Part shown: positions 16,726-24,604 of the stretch, one piece after another
Layout: every line of letters starts with the position of its first letter
How positions within the stretch are numbered: the first letter of the stretch is position 1
Source of the DNA: F23-D06 sp045132055
Lineage (GTDB): Bacteria; Bacteroidota; Bacteroidia; Bacteroidales; WCHB1-69
Assembly (NCBI GenBank): GCA_045132055.1
Contig: JBGURP010000039.1
Location: 62,001-126,000, forward strand
DNA: 64,000 nucleotides
Direction of reading: 5' to 3'
Notes under the pieces: generated by a model
Databases searched by the model: none
Told to the model about the DNA's origin: nothing
The model's input: only the letters and a program-made list of their open reading frames with translations
Program-made: the position numbers and the translations under genes

Positions 16726-17767
16726 GGTCTTTTAAGATATTGATGAATGTAGTATGTTCTTCTTCAGTTAAAAAATCCACTTCAATAGGGATGATGAATA
16801 CAGGCAGCAAAGATAATGAATTTTTGATGTGGCTGTATTGCAGGCGCATCCAATCTTTCTCGGTGGTGAATAGAACGCTGTTAGGCTTGAAATATTTCTT
16901 TATGCTTTCAATTTCCGATGAGGTGTAGCGATGATGGTCTTGGAACTTGAAATGCCGCGCGATGCGGTAGGTTTGTTGCAGATGCTCCAGCAACGGGTTG
17001 GAGCGGGCGATGCCAGTGAGCAGCAATATCTCCGTGTTGTCGTCAAGGGCAAATTCTTTGGCGGGTAGCGTCACGGGTTCGGGTTTTCCGTAACGGTAGC
17101 GGGTGAAGAACAATGGCTGATTATCGCTGATTTTCAACTGATTGCGCCAAAAATCTCGGTTTACCTGCTCGTCAGTTACTTTGGTTACGATGACCAAGTC
17201 GGCATCGCGCACCGCGGATGGGTACTCGCGCAGTCGCCCGGCAGGCAGCGGGTAGTCCTTGAAATAGGGTCGCTCGTATTCCGTCAGGATCATCTTCAGG
17301 GTAGGGGAGACGGACAGATGCTGGTAGGCGTCGTCCATCACGATGACGTCCGTCTCCGGCGCGTAGGCCTGCAACTTCTCAATGCCGTCCTTGCGATCCT
17401 CATCCACTGCCAAGGGTAAATCTGGAAACCGCTGGTGCAGCAGCATCGGCTCGTCGCCGATGAGTTCCGCCGTAAGTTGCTCCTCGGGTGTGGTGTTGGA
17501 CAGAATATAACCTTTGCTCGTGCGTCCGTATCCTCGGCTGAGCATGGCCACGTGATGGTTTTCGGCCAGCGTGCGCGTGATGAAATCGGCGTGTGGCGTT
17601 TTGCCCGTGCCGCCGATGGCGATGTTGCCCACGCAGACAACGGGAATCTCCGGCTGGTACGATTTCAAGAGGTCGCGGTTATACAACCACCGCCGAAGCC
17701 AAGCCACCCCGCCGAAAATCCAGGCCAAGGGATATAATAACCGCCGTACTTTCAAGGGTTTACTCAT
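16697..17767 (-). CDS. lpxK: Tetraacyldisaccharide 4'-kinase (lipid A synthesis)
   Basis: 356 residues from the ATG at 17767; this start overlaps the phoH stop by eight bases. LpxK phosphorylates the 4' position of the lipid A disaccharide at the inner face of the inner membrane. An N-terminal amphipathic/hydrophobic stretch (LLYPLAWIFGGVAWLRRWLYN) is followed by the P-loop VGNIAIGGTGKTPHADF (46-62), LSRGYGRTSKGY (76-87) and the catalytic acidic pair in VIVMDDAYQH (Asp145, Asp146). Length fits the family. An upstream GTG (17824) would extend it by 19 residues into the phoH gene and is not needed. Confidence 0.93.
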   Translation of the reverse strand: MSKPLKVRRLLYPLAWIFGGVAWLRRWLYNRDLLKSYQPEIPVVCVGNIAIGGTGKTPHADFITRTLAENHHVAMLSRGYGRTSKGYILSNTTPEEQLTAELIGDEPMLLHQRFPDLPLAVDEDRKDGIEKLQAYAPETDVIVMDDAYQHLSVSPTLKMILTEYERPYFKDYPLPAGRLREYPSAVRDADLVIVTKVTDEQVNRDFWRNQLKISDNQPLFFTRYRYGKPEPVTLPAKEFALDDNTEILLLTGIARSNPLLEHLQQTYRIARHFKFQDHHRYTSSEIESIKKYFKPNSVLFTTEKDWMRLQYSHIKNSLSLLPVFIIPIEVDFLTEEEHTTFINILKDHVRREKKKN

Positions 17768-18779
17768 GCTCGGTCTGCTGTTCTGCTTTTTGCGCCAGCC
17801 GCTCCTCTTTGCGTTTCTGCTCATAAGCGGCCTGCTTGTCTTCGTACTCTTCGTAACTCTTGATAATCTTGGTCACCAGATGGTGGCGCACCACATCTTT
17901 GGTGTCCATGTAGATGAAATCGATGCCCGGAATCTTGCTCAAGATGCGGTCGGCCTGTAGCAATCCCGATTGCTGGTTTTTGGGCAAGTCGATTTGTGTG
18001 ATGTCGCCAGTGATGAAAAATTTGGCGTTCTTGCCCATACGCGTGAGGAACATCTTCAGCTGCGCCGAAGTGGCGTTTTGCGCTTCGTCGAGGATTACGT
18101 AGGCGTTATCAAGCGTGCGCCCGCGCATGAAAGCTAACGGTGCGATTTCAATGACTTTGTCCTCCATGTACGACATCAGCTTCTGCATCGGGATCATGTC
18201 CCAGAGGGCATCATACAGCGGTTGCAGATACGGATCCAACTTGTCGCGCAAATCGCCGGGCAAGAAGCCCAGATTTTCGCCCGCCTCTACAGCTGGACGA
18301 GTCAGGATAATGCGGCGTACTTGCTTGTTTTTCAATGCCTTGACAGCTAAGGCCACAGCGGTATATGTCTTGCCCGTACCCGCAGGACCGATGGCAAACA
18401 CCATGTCGTTTTTGTTGGCACTCTCCACCATCTTCTTCTGGTTGGGCGTAATGGCCTTGATGATCTTGCCTTCTCGGCCGTGCACGATGACATTGCTGCC
18501 GTTGTCGTCCAGACGGTAGAAACTGTCGTCCTCCATTGCGGTGATGTTGAGGATGTCGGTCTCGGTGAGCTTGCCGTATTGCTCCAGATGGGTGATGAGC
18601 AGCCGCACGCGCTCCTCGAATGTCTCCACTTCATGGTCCTCGCCGGCCACCTTGATTTCATTGCCCCGCGCCACGATTTTCAGCTTGGGGAAAATGTGCG
18701 TGAGCAAATCTATGTTGGCATTCTGGCTGCCGTACAATCCGACAACCATAGAGGGTTCAATAATGATTGTTTTTTCCAT
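17760..18779 (-). CDS. PhoH family ATPase
   Basis: 339 residues. It has an N-terminal domain of about 115 residues, a Walker A motif GPAGTGKT (131-138), the PhoH signature TRPAVEAGENLGFLPGDL (160-177) and Walker B YVILDEAQNAT (227-237). The tail is rich in Glu, Gln and Lys. PhoH-like proteins are cytosolic ATPases, proposed to act as RNA helicases or with RNA-processing partners; here no ybeY gene follows as it does in many bacteria. It begins three bases after the M23 gene stop and overlaps lpxK, so it is part of a tight operon. Confidence 0.92.
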   Translation of the reverse strand: MEKTIIIEPSMVVGLYGSQNANIDLLTHIFPKLKIVARGNEIKVAGEDHEVETFEERVRLLITHLEQYGKLTETDILNITAMEDDSFYRLDDNGSNVIVHGREGKIIKAITPNQKKMVESANKNDMVFAIGPAGTGKTYTAVALAVKALKNKQVRRIILTRPAVEAGENLGFLPGDLRDKLDPYLQPLYDALWDMIPMQKLMSYMEDKVIEIAPLAFMRGRTLDNAYVILDEAQNATSAQLKMFLTRMGKNAKFFITGDITQIDLPKNQQSGLLQADRILSKIPGIDFIYMDTKDVVRHHLVTKIIKSYEEYEDKQAAYEQKRKEERLAQKAEQQTEHE

Positions 18780-18782
18780 AGT

Positions 18783-19691
18783 TTATTGTATGACAAGATA
18801 ATCTAACGGATTGATAGGAAATCCGTTATACCACAATTCGAAATGCAGGTGGGCGGTTTTGGATTCCGTCGCGCCTGTGTTGCCCATGAGGGCGATTGGG
18901 GTTCCGGCAGAAACACGGTCGCCGATGCGCTTCAGTATGCGGCTGTTGCGCTTGTAGATAGAAGTGAGATTGCCAGGGTGTTGCACTACAATGAAATGGC
19001 CATCGTTGGCGTTGTACCCGGAGAAAATGACCACGCCGTCGGCAACACTGCAAACGGTGCTGTTCATGGAGCCCCGGATGTCAAGACCATAGTGGTTTTC
19101 GTCCGGACTGAAGAGCCTGCATACAGAACCAAAGGCAGGCGGATAAATGGATAAGTTGGAGATTTTGGCTTGGTCGATGCCGGGGGTGCTGGCTGTGTTG
19201 TTCTTCTGCACGCGTCCCAGAATCATCTCTGCCTCCTCCAAAATCTTGTGACTTTGGCGGGTGCGAAGGCTGTCGCGCTTTTTGGCGTGCACCTGCGGCG
19301 TGGCAGCTGCGTCGCGGTCCATCTCGTCAGCCGTGGGTGCATTCCCGCTAGCCATCGCGATGTAATTGTCCATAAACTGCTGGTTATACTCGATGGCCTT
19401 CTCCAAAGAGTCGATTTTGGCTACGGCCTGCTTGTACTGCTTGTAGTCCTTGTTGGAAGTATAACCGGGAATATAGACCCGTAACGGAGTGAACGCAATC
19501 AGGAGCGTGGTGAGCACAATTACCACAAAGGCGGCGATGATGACGACCACCGTAGCTTTCTGTATCGTGATGTGACGGATCTCCAGACGTTGCTCCAGCG
19601 TCTCCTCATTGGAGAAAACCAGGCGATACCTCGTCTTCCAGTCCTTCACTACGACTCCCCAAATTTGTTTTAGCTTCTGTAACTTGCCCAT
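18783..19691 (-). CDS. Membrane-anchored M23 family metallopeptidase
   Basis: 302 residues from the ATG at 19691; an in-frame GTG at 19709 is possible but less likely. One transmembrane segment (about residues 47-69) is followed by a coiled/Glu-rich stalk (about 85-160) and a C-terminal LytM/M23 domain. Zinc ligands are visible as His200 and Asp204 in NHYGLDI and His283 in HLHFELW (His281 catalytic). The enzyme should cut peptide cross-links in peptidoglycan on the periplasmic side. The domain order (TM, coiled coil, M23) is the standard one for Bacteroidota cell-wall hydrolases. It is the first gene of a four-gene operon under a TACTTTTG promoter. Confidence 0.92.
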   Translation of the reverse strand: MGKLQKLKQIWGVVVKDWKTRYRLVFSNEETLEQRLEIRHITIQKATVVVIIAAFVVIVLTTLLIAFTPLRVYIPGYTSNKDYKQYKQAVAKIDSLEKAIEYNQQFMDNYIAMASGNAPTADEMDRDAAATPQVHAKKRDSLRTRQSHKILEEAEMILGRVQKNNTASTPGIDQAKISNLSIYPPAFGSVCRLFSPDENHYGLDIRGSMNSTVCSVADGVVIFSGYNANDGHFIVVQHPGNLTSIYKRNSRILKRIGDRVSAGTPIALMGNTGATESKTAHLHFELWYNGFPINPLDYLVIQ

Positions 19692-19725
19692 GTTCTGTTG
19701 TTTGTGCACCAGCTGTATTGCGGTG

Positions 19726-19733
19726 CAAAAGTA
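19726..19733 (-). promoter_or_regulatory. -7 element TACTTTTG for the M23-phoH-lpxK-PNP operon
   Basis: Reverse-strand exact TAnnTTTG match 34 bases upstream of the ATG at 19691. Confidence 0.6.
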
Positions 19734-19833
19734 ATAAAAATTAGGCTTGGAACGCCAATTCTCCCCCTTCTTCTATCGAATATCAAAAAAAATGAAGAAA
19801 AATGAAAAAAGTGGTTTGTTTGAAAAAAATCAT

Positions 19834-19841
19834 TATCTTTG
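19834..19841 (+). promoter_or_regulatory. -7 element TATCTTTG for the four-helix-bundle gene
   Basis: Exact TAnnTTTG match 33 bases before the ATG at 19875. Confidence 0.6.
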
Positions 19842-19874
19842 GAGCCTGATAAAAATTAACTAAATCACACAGTT

Positions 19875-20327
19875 ATGAACGAATCTAATGTAAACGTAAG
19901 CTTCTTCAGATTTGAAGACTTGAGAATCTATGCAAAAGCCATGGACTACATAGCATGGCTGTACTCCGAAGTTGAAGGCATGGAAGATAGTTTTGCAAAG
20001 AATGTGCTGAAAAAAGCTTTCCTGAAATCGGCACAAAACATAGCCCTGAATACAGCAGAAGGATCTTCAAGGAGCAAGACGCAATTCCTGTATTATCTGA
20101 AAATGGCCAAAAGCTCGGTCCGCGAATGCGTGGTCTATACGGAAATCATGTCCCGCAAACAAATGATGGGCGAAGAGGCGGTGAACCATTCCCGTAACCA
20201 GTTGATGGAACTCACCAAGATGATTGGCTCGCTCATTGCTTCCCTCCAGAGAAGCACCGGAGGACTTGGTCGCGAAGACAAGGAGGAAGATGCTTTTGAC
20301 CCGATGCCCGATATCAATAACTTCTAA
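19875..20327 (+). CDS. Four-helix-bundle protein (23S rRNA intervening-sequence protein family)
   Basis: 150 residues. The N-terminal FRFEDLRIYAKAMDYIAWLYSEV and central ALNTAEGSSRSKTQFLYYLKMAKSSVRECVVYTEI blocks are diagnostic for the S23/four-helix-bundle family. These proteins are often encoded inside 23S rRNA intervening sequences but are also common as free-standing genes in Bacteroidota, as here. The molecular function is unknown. The last 25 residues are acidic and Gly/Asp-rich, probably a flexible tail. It is monocistronic between its own promoter and a terminator. Confidence 0.9.
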   Translation: MNESNVNVSFFRFEDLRIYAKAMDYIAWLYSEVEGMEDSFAKNVLKKAFLKSAQNIALNTAEGSSRSKTQFLYYLKMAKSSVRECVVYTEIMSRKQMMGEEAVNHSRNQLMELTKMIGSLIASLQRSTGGLGREDKEEDAFDPMPDINNF

Positions 20328-20352
20328 TATTTTTATCATTGAAATTTGTTTT

Positions 20353-20380
20353 AGGATATTCTGCATGAATATCCTTTTTT
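20353..20380 (+). terminator. Rho-independent terminator after the four-helix-bundle gene
   Basis: Eight-base arms 20354-20361 and 20367-20374 pair perfectly with a five-base loop, followed by six Ts. Confidence 0.85.
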
Positions 20381-20381
20381 G

Positions 20382-20389
20382 TATTTTTG
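20382..20389 (+). promoter_or_regulatory. -7 element TATTTTTG for the C10 peptidase gene
   Basis: Exact TAnnTTTG match directly after the T tract of the preceding terminator and 22 bases before the ATG at 20412. Confidence 0.6.
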
Positions 20390-20411
20390 CCGCCTTTTAA
20401 ATGCAAATGGT

Positions 20412-22499
20412 ATGTTGAAAAATACAAAGAGATATTTAGGTCTGCTTTTGTTGGTTTGCTCTTCCCTGTCTTTGTTTGCCAATCCTGTTAGCAAGAATAA
20501 TCTAGAGAATGCTGCGGTAAATGCTTTCTGGCAGAAGAGTGTGTTGCCATCTGAACCCAAAGATTTCCATTATGTGGTGGAAGGAACGGACACGCTCCTG
20601 CTGGTGGTGAATTTCTCCAAAGGCTTTATCGTGATGTCTGCAGATGATGCGGTCATTCCGGTGTTGGCATACTCCCGCGATCAGCAGTTTTACATGACAG
20701 AGGCTGCACCTGCCGCCATGTTGTGGCTGGATTCCTATGCAAAAGAGATTCGATATGCACGTAAACACGGGCTGAACCCATCCGCAGAGGTGGCACAGGC
20801 ATGGGAAGCTTTGAAGACAACGAAAGGCGTGAAAGATGAAACCATCCAAGGCGTATCTCCTTTATTGACGGCTCTTTGGAATCAAACCAGGTTTTACAAC
20901 GCTTATTCTCCGCATGATATCAATGCCCCATCAGGATACGACCAACGCACGCCTAATGGCTGTGTGGCTGTAGCCATGGCCATGATTATGTACTATTACC
21001 GCTATCCAACTTATGGCAGAGGAGCTCATACCAATTACACAGATTATGGCATCTTTTATGTGAACTTTGCCCAACAGACCTATTGCTATGAGGCGATGAA
21101 GGACCAGTTGAACCACTTCAATAACGAGGTGGCCAAGTTGATTTTCCATTGCGCCACCGCTGTCGATATGATGTATGGTGCAGATGGGTCAGGAGCCTAT
21201 TCCGAAAATGTGCCTAATGCCCTTGCCTCCTATTTCGGCTATTCCACGAATTGCCAATTCTTGTACCGTTCCAATTATTCATTGGAACAGTGGAAGAATA
21301 TGCTCAAAGAGGACTTGAATGCGAAAAGACCTTTGTATTATGCCGGTCATAGCGAAGATGGTGGCCACGCATTTGTTTGCGATGGCTATGAGGATGATGA
21401 TTACTTTCATTTCAATTTCGGATGGGGCGGTAGTGGCAATGGTTACTATATTCTGTCCGCCAGCGATAGCGATTCAAATGTGATTAATGGATTCCAGTAT
21501 TCCCAACGGGCTATCAAAAATATCTACCCGGGGGATGCTAACTACCCTTACTATTGCAATAGTCGCGAAATCCATTGCTCCGAAGGAACCCTCGAAGATG
21601 GCAGCGGTCCTTCCGATTACCTGAATAATACGGATTGCACCTACCTGCTTGCCGACAATGCTGCATACCGTTTTATGATTCAGGTCTCATCGTTCGAAAC
21701 ACAGGAAGATCATGATTCTTTGAGCTTTTGGGATGGACATCCCGATCAAGGGAATCTGCTGATGACACTTTCGGGTGATGTCGCATCTGGAACCACCTAC
21801 TATTTTGACACAGACAGTCTGTATATCACATTCAAAACCGATGGCTCCGTGACAGCATCCGGATGGCGCCTGAATTTCAGGATGGCCAGACATGAGAATT
21901 TCTGTCACAATGACTTGATACAACAGTATCGCGGAACGATAACAGACGGAAGTGGCGATGCCTCATACAAATACAATGCCTCTTGCAGTTGGCGGTTCTA
22001 TTTGCCACATGCATCCTATATCAATTTCACTTTTTCTGAGTTGGATATAGCGGCAGGTGACCGGTTGGCCTTTTATGATTGGTCACTTCCTGAGAAACCT
22101 CAGCTCGCGCTTTTTGAGGCAAATGACGCGCCGAGAGACCTGTTGTTCTTCAGCAATTATATTTATGTGGAGTTTATCACAGATAATTATTTGAGCGGCG
22201 ATGGTTTCGAGTTGTCCTGGAATACGGATTACTCTCCGGCAGGAATAGAAGAAATAAGTGCAGATGAAATGGCAGTTTACCCCAATCCGGCAAGCTCTAC
22301 CGTTCATGTCCGCCTTCCTGTACCTCCCCAGGCAGCAGAAATTATGCTATATGATGTCACGGGGCGCATTGTGTGTGAAACAAAGTGTATTCAAGAATCT
22401 TTTGATTTGAATATCAGTGCGTTACCAAACGGTTTTTATACCCTTATGATCCGGGATGGTGCAACCCTCTACAAGAAAAAAATTGTCATTCAGCATTAA
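20412..22499 (+). CDS. T9SS-exported C10 family cysteine peptidase with two CUB-like domains
   Basis: 695 residues from the ATG at 20412, which gives a signal peptide (cleavage near LFAN, residue 24) and lies after the promoter. Residues about 25-135 resemble the inhibitory propeptide of streptopain-type enzymes (FIVMSADDAVIPVLAYS). The catalytic domain has the Gln at 158 (LWNQ), Cys184 in NGCVAVAMAMIMYYY, His319 in GGHAFVCDGY and the FNFGWGG segment (Trp338). Two CUB-like beta domains follow (about 382-500 and 505-615), then a T9SS type A sorting domain (VYPNPASSTVHV to the end, LYKKKIVIQH). It is therefore likely a surface or secreted protease. The family includes SpeB, PrtT and interpain. 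No neighbouring inhibitor gene was recognised. Confidence 0.92.
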   Translation: MLKNTKRYLGLLLLVCSSLSLFANPVSKNNLENAAVNAFWQKSVLPSEPKDFHYVVEGTDTLLLVVNFSKGFIVMSADDAVIPVLAYSRDQQFYMTEAAPAAMLWLDSYAKEIRYARKHGLNPSAEVAQAWEALKTTKGVKDETIQGVSPLLTALWNQTRFYNAYSPHDINAPSGYDQRTPNGCVAVAMAMIMYYYRYPTYGRGAHTNYTDYGIFYVNFAQQTYCYEAMKDQLNHFNNEVAKLIFHCATAVDMMYGADGSGAYSENVPNALASYFGYSTNCQFLYRSNYSLEQWKNMLKEDLNAKRPLYYAGHSEDGGHAFVCDGYEDDDYFHFNFGWGGSGNGYYILSASDSDSNVINGFQYSQRAIKNIYPGDANYPYYCNSREIHCSEGTLEDGSGPSDYLNNTDCTYLLADNAAYRFMIQVSSFETQEDHDSLSFWDGHPDQGNLLMTLSGDVASGTTYYFDTDSLYITFKTDGSVTASGWRLNFRMARHENFCHNDLIQQYRGTITDGSGDASYKYNASCSWRFYLPHASYINFTFSELDIAAGDRLAFYDWSLPEKPQLALFEANDAPRDLLFFSNYIYVEFITDNYLSGDGFELSWNTDYSPAGIEEISADEMAVYPNPASSTVHVRLPVPPQAAEIMLYDVTGRIVCETKCIQESFDLNISALPNGFYTLMIRDGATLYKKKIVIQH

Positions 22500-22568
22500 A
22501 GTAATTAAACATTCTTTTTAGTATCTCGTCTTATGGGTGTTTTTATTCACAATCAAAAACACAAAGAG

Positions 22569-23720
22569 ATGAAAAAGAATGTGATCCTGTCGTTAATGCT
22601 CTGTGTTGCAAGTTTGATCAGCACAGATGCTATGGCCCAGGCGCCTGCACGGCAAACTGCTTCCAGCAGTAGTAGAACTCAAACTACATCAGTCAGCTCC
22701 CAGGCAAATCGCCAAATGCACAAGGGAGACGTTCAACTCAATAAGGCTAACAACAGTTATCAGAGAGCTCAGTCATCCGCAGCACGTCCTGCCTCGAGTG
22801 CACGCCCGACGACCACAAGTTCCCGTCCGGCCACCACTGCTTCCAGCAGAACAGCTACAACGAACAGACCTGCTACAGCCTCTCCGGCGAGCAGAACATC
22901 CAGTAGCTCTACGGTAAACAGCAGCGCAGCCAACAGAACGAACACGTCGGTTTCTTCCAGTACAGCTCGTCCAGCTTCCGCATCAGCTGCCAGAACAGCC
23001 AGTACGGCCACGCCGAGCAGAACAACCACGGTGAACAGCAAGGCTCCGGCGGCAGCTACGACGACCTCCTCTTCCGCTAACAGAGCAGCTACGCCTGCCC
23101 GCGCAACTACCACTCCTGCATCGGCCACATCGGTCAAGGACAGAGGTCCTGCGCCCACAGCAACAACGGCTGAATCCAACGACTACTCCAAGAGAGGTTA
23201 TACAAGCACTGGACAAGCCCGTCCGCAGGCTGCTCCGCAGAACCACGGTGCTCACCTGGGAGCTGGTCCCGCACCCAAGCCGGTACCCTATGTGCACCCG
23301 AATCACCACAACTTCGGATACCACATGGACGTTCCGCACCACATCCGTCCGGTTTACTATCACGGCATGCCCTACTACTTCTACAACAGCCTCTTCTGCC
23401 GCTTCATCAATGGTCGCTACATCATCTGCCGCCCGCCTATCGGAGCCGTGATTGCCTACAGCCTCTTCCACACCTGGAGACCGGTGATTGTAATCCACAG
23501 AAATGTGACCTACTACTATGACGACGGAACCTTCTATGTGCCGAGAAAGAATGACTACGAAGTGGTCGCCCCTCCCATCGGAGCCCGCGTGGCAGAGCTG
23601 CCCAGCAACTACGAAGAGATTGTCCTTGACGGCAATGTGTACTTCAAAGTGGACAACGTGTACTACAAAGAAGTAATAGTGAGCGGATACATCTGGTATG
23701 AAGTGGTCTTCGTCTCATAA
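22569..23720 (+). CDS. Secreted low-complexity protein with DUF6515-like C-terminus
   Basis: 383 residues from the ATG at 22569, which directly precedes a signal peptide (cleavage near AMAQ). Residues about 24-210 are almost entirely Ser, Thr, Ala, Arg and Pro, with repeated short units such as ARPASS and RTATT. The C-terminal part (about 225-383) is His/Tyr-rich and then forms a compact region with YYYDDGTFYVPRKNDYEVVAPPIGA and VDNVYYKEVIVSGYIWYEVV, which resembles the DUF6515 family of periplasmic proteins; that assignment is from memory of the pattern. Function unknown. The composition suggests an extended, possibly cell-wall-spanning or glycosylated linker. Confidence 0.7.
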   Translation: MKKNVILSLMLCVASLISTDAMAQAPARQTASSSSRTQTTSVSSQANRQMHKGDVQLNKANNSYQRAQSSAARPASSARPTTTSSRPATTASSRTATTNRPATASPASRTSSSSTVNSSAANRTNTSVSSSTARPASASAARTASTATPSRTTTVNSKAPAAATTTSSSANRAATPARATTTPASATSVKDRGPAPTATTAESNDYSKRGYTSTGQARPQAAPQNHGAHLGAGPAPKPVPYVHPNHHNFGYHMDVPHHIRPVYYHGMPYYFYNSLFCRFINGRYIICRPPIGAVIAYSLFHTWRPVIVIHRNVTYYYDDGTFYVPRKNDYEVVAPPIGARVAELPSNYEEIVLDGNVYFKVDNVYYKEVIVSGYIWYEVVFVS

Positions 23721-23741
23721 GAAGAAAAACTAAAAAAATAA

Positions 23742-23796
23742 AATTCGTTTGAGCGTGTTTCAAAAAAAAATGTATTTTTGCGCGCTCAAACGAATT
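23742..23796 (+). repeat. 14-bp inverted repeat bracketing the tRNA-Gln promoter
   Basis: AATTCGTTTGAGCG at 23742-23755 is exactly complementary to 23783-23796, whose last base is the first base of the tRNA. The tRNA promoter lies in the 27-base spacer. Part of the left arm (23751-23760) is also complementary to 23881-23890 downstream of the tRNA. Confidence 0.75.
23773..23780 (+). promoter_or_regulatory. -7 element TATTTTTG for tRNA-Gln
   Basis: Exact TAnnTTTG match 15 bases before the mature tRNA 5' end. Confidence 0.6.
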
Positions 23797-23866
23797 GCCC
23801 TGTGGTGTAATGGTAGCACAGCAGATTCTGGTTCTGTTTGTATGGGTTCGAGTCCTATCGGGGCAA
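23796..23866 (+). tRNA. tRNA-Gln, anticodon CTG
   Basis: The acceptor arms 23796-23802 and 23859-23865 pair over seven bases with one G-T, followed by discriminator A at 23866. A five-base anticodon stem encloses the loop TTCTGGT, giving anticodon CTG (23828-23830), which reads CAG. The T-arm contains GGTTCGAGTCC. CCA is not encoded. Its own promoter and terminator make it a single-gene unit. Confidence 0.92.
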
Positions 23867-23880
23867 CAGAAATAAAATTC

Positions 23881-23908
23881 AAACACGCTCAATCGGGCGT
23901 GTTTTTTT
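23881..23908 (+). terminator. Terminator after tRNA-Gln
   Basis: Arms 23881-23888 and 23897-23904 pair perfectly around an eight-base loop and run into a T tract. Confidence 0.8.
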
Positions 23909-23922
23909 GTTTTAAAAATTCT

Positions 23923-23930
23923 TATATTTG
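23923..23930 (+). promoter_or_regulatory. -7 element TATATTTG for uridine kinase
   Basis: Exact TAnnTTTG match 26 bases before the ATG at 23957. Confidence 0.6.
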
Positions 23931-23956
23931 CGCCTGTCATTCTTAAATCAAAAGCT

Positions 23957-24571
23957 ATGTTAGTCATTGGTATCGCAGGCGGCTCGGGTTCGGGCAAAAC
24001 TTCCGTGGTGAAGAAAATCATTCAAAGTATTCCAAAAGAGAAAGTTAGCGTTCTGTCGCAGGATGCTTACTACAAGGACAACGGGCATTTGCCGCAGGAA
24101 GAGAAGGAGAAAATCAACTTCGACCATCCTTCTGCCATAGAATGGCCGCTTCTGGTGCATCACATTGACGAGCTGCGGGCGGGCAATCCCATCGAAATGC
24201 CTACCTACTCATACGTCACGTGCGCGCGGGGCAAGGATACCATTCCCGTGAATCCTTGCGATGTGCTGATAGTGGAAGGCATTCTGATTTTTTCCGATTC
24301 TTCCTTGTGCCAGAATCTGGACATCAAGGTTTTTGTTGATACTGATGCCGACGAGCGCCTGATTCGCATCATCCAAAGGGATGTGAACGAGCGTGGCCGC
24401 GGACTCGACCGCTCCATCGTCCATTATCAGAACTTTGTGAAGCCGATGCACGAGATTTTCATCGAGCCGACCAAGCGATTGGCGGATATTATCATTCCCA
24501 TCGGTGCGGAAAATGAAAAGGGTATTGATATCCTCACTTCCAAAATCAAGCAGACTTTAGGGATTATCTAA
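23957..24571 (+). CDS. udk: Uridine kinase
   Basis: 204 residues. The P-loop GIAGGSGSGKTSVVKKI lies at the N-terminus (residues 5-21), followed by LSQDAYYKD, the uridine-binding NFDHPSAIEWPLL and MPTYSYVTCARG, VEGILIFSD, and the lid region DADERLIRIIQRDVNERGR. The cytosolic enzyme phosphorylates uridine and cytidine in pyrimidine salvage. Length and motifs fit the family exactly. The gene is monocistronic, with a promoter in front and a strong hairpin terminator four bases after the stop. Confidence 0.95.
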   Translation: MLVIGIAGGSGSGKTSVVKKIIQSIPKEKVSVLSQDAYYKDNGHLPQEEKEKINFDHPSAIEWPLLVHHIDELRAGNPIEMPTYSYVTCARGKDTIPVNPCDVLIVEGILIFSDSSLCQNLDIKVFVDTDADERLIRIIQRDVNERGRGLDRSIVHYQNFVKPMHEIFIEPTKRLADIIIPIGAENEKGIDILTSKIKQTLGII

Positions 24572-24575
24572 TAGA

Positions 24576-24604
24576 AAACGGCGGTGCTTGCACCGCCGTT
24601 TTTG
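24576..24604 (+). terminator. Terminator between udk and the convergent envelope operon, probably bidirectional
   Basis: Eight-base GC-rich arms 24579-24586 and 24591-24598 enclose a four-base loop, with an A run before and a T run after. The symmetry means it can end transcripts from either side, including the minus-strand gene whose stop is at 24605. Confidence 0.88.

Noticed and set aside
19875..20327. rRNA intervening-sequence element
   Set aside because: The encoded protein belongs to that family, but there is no rRNA sequence around it.
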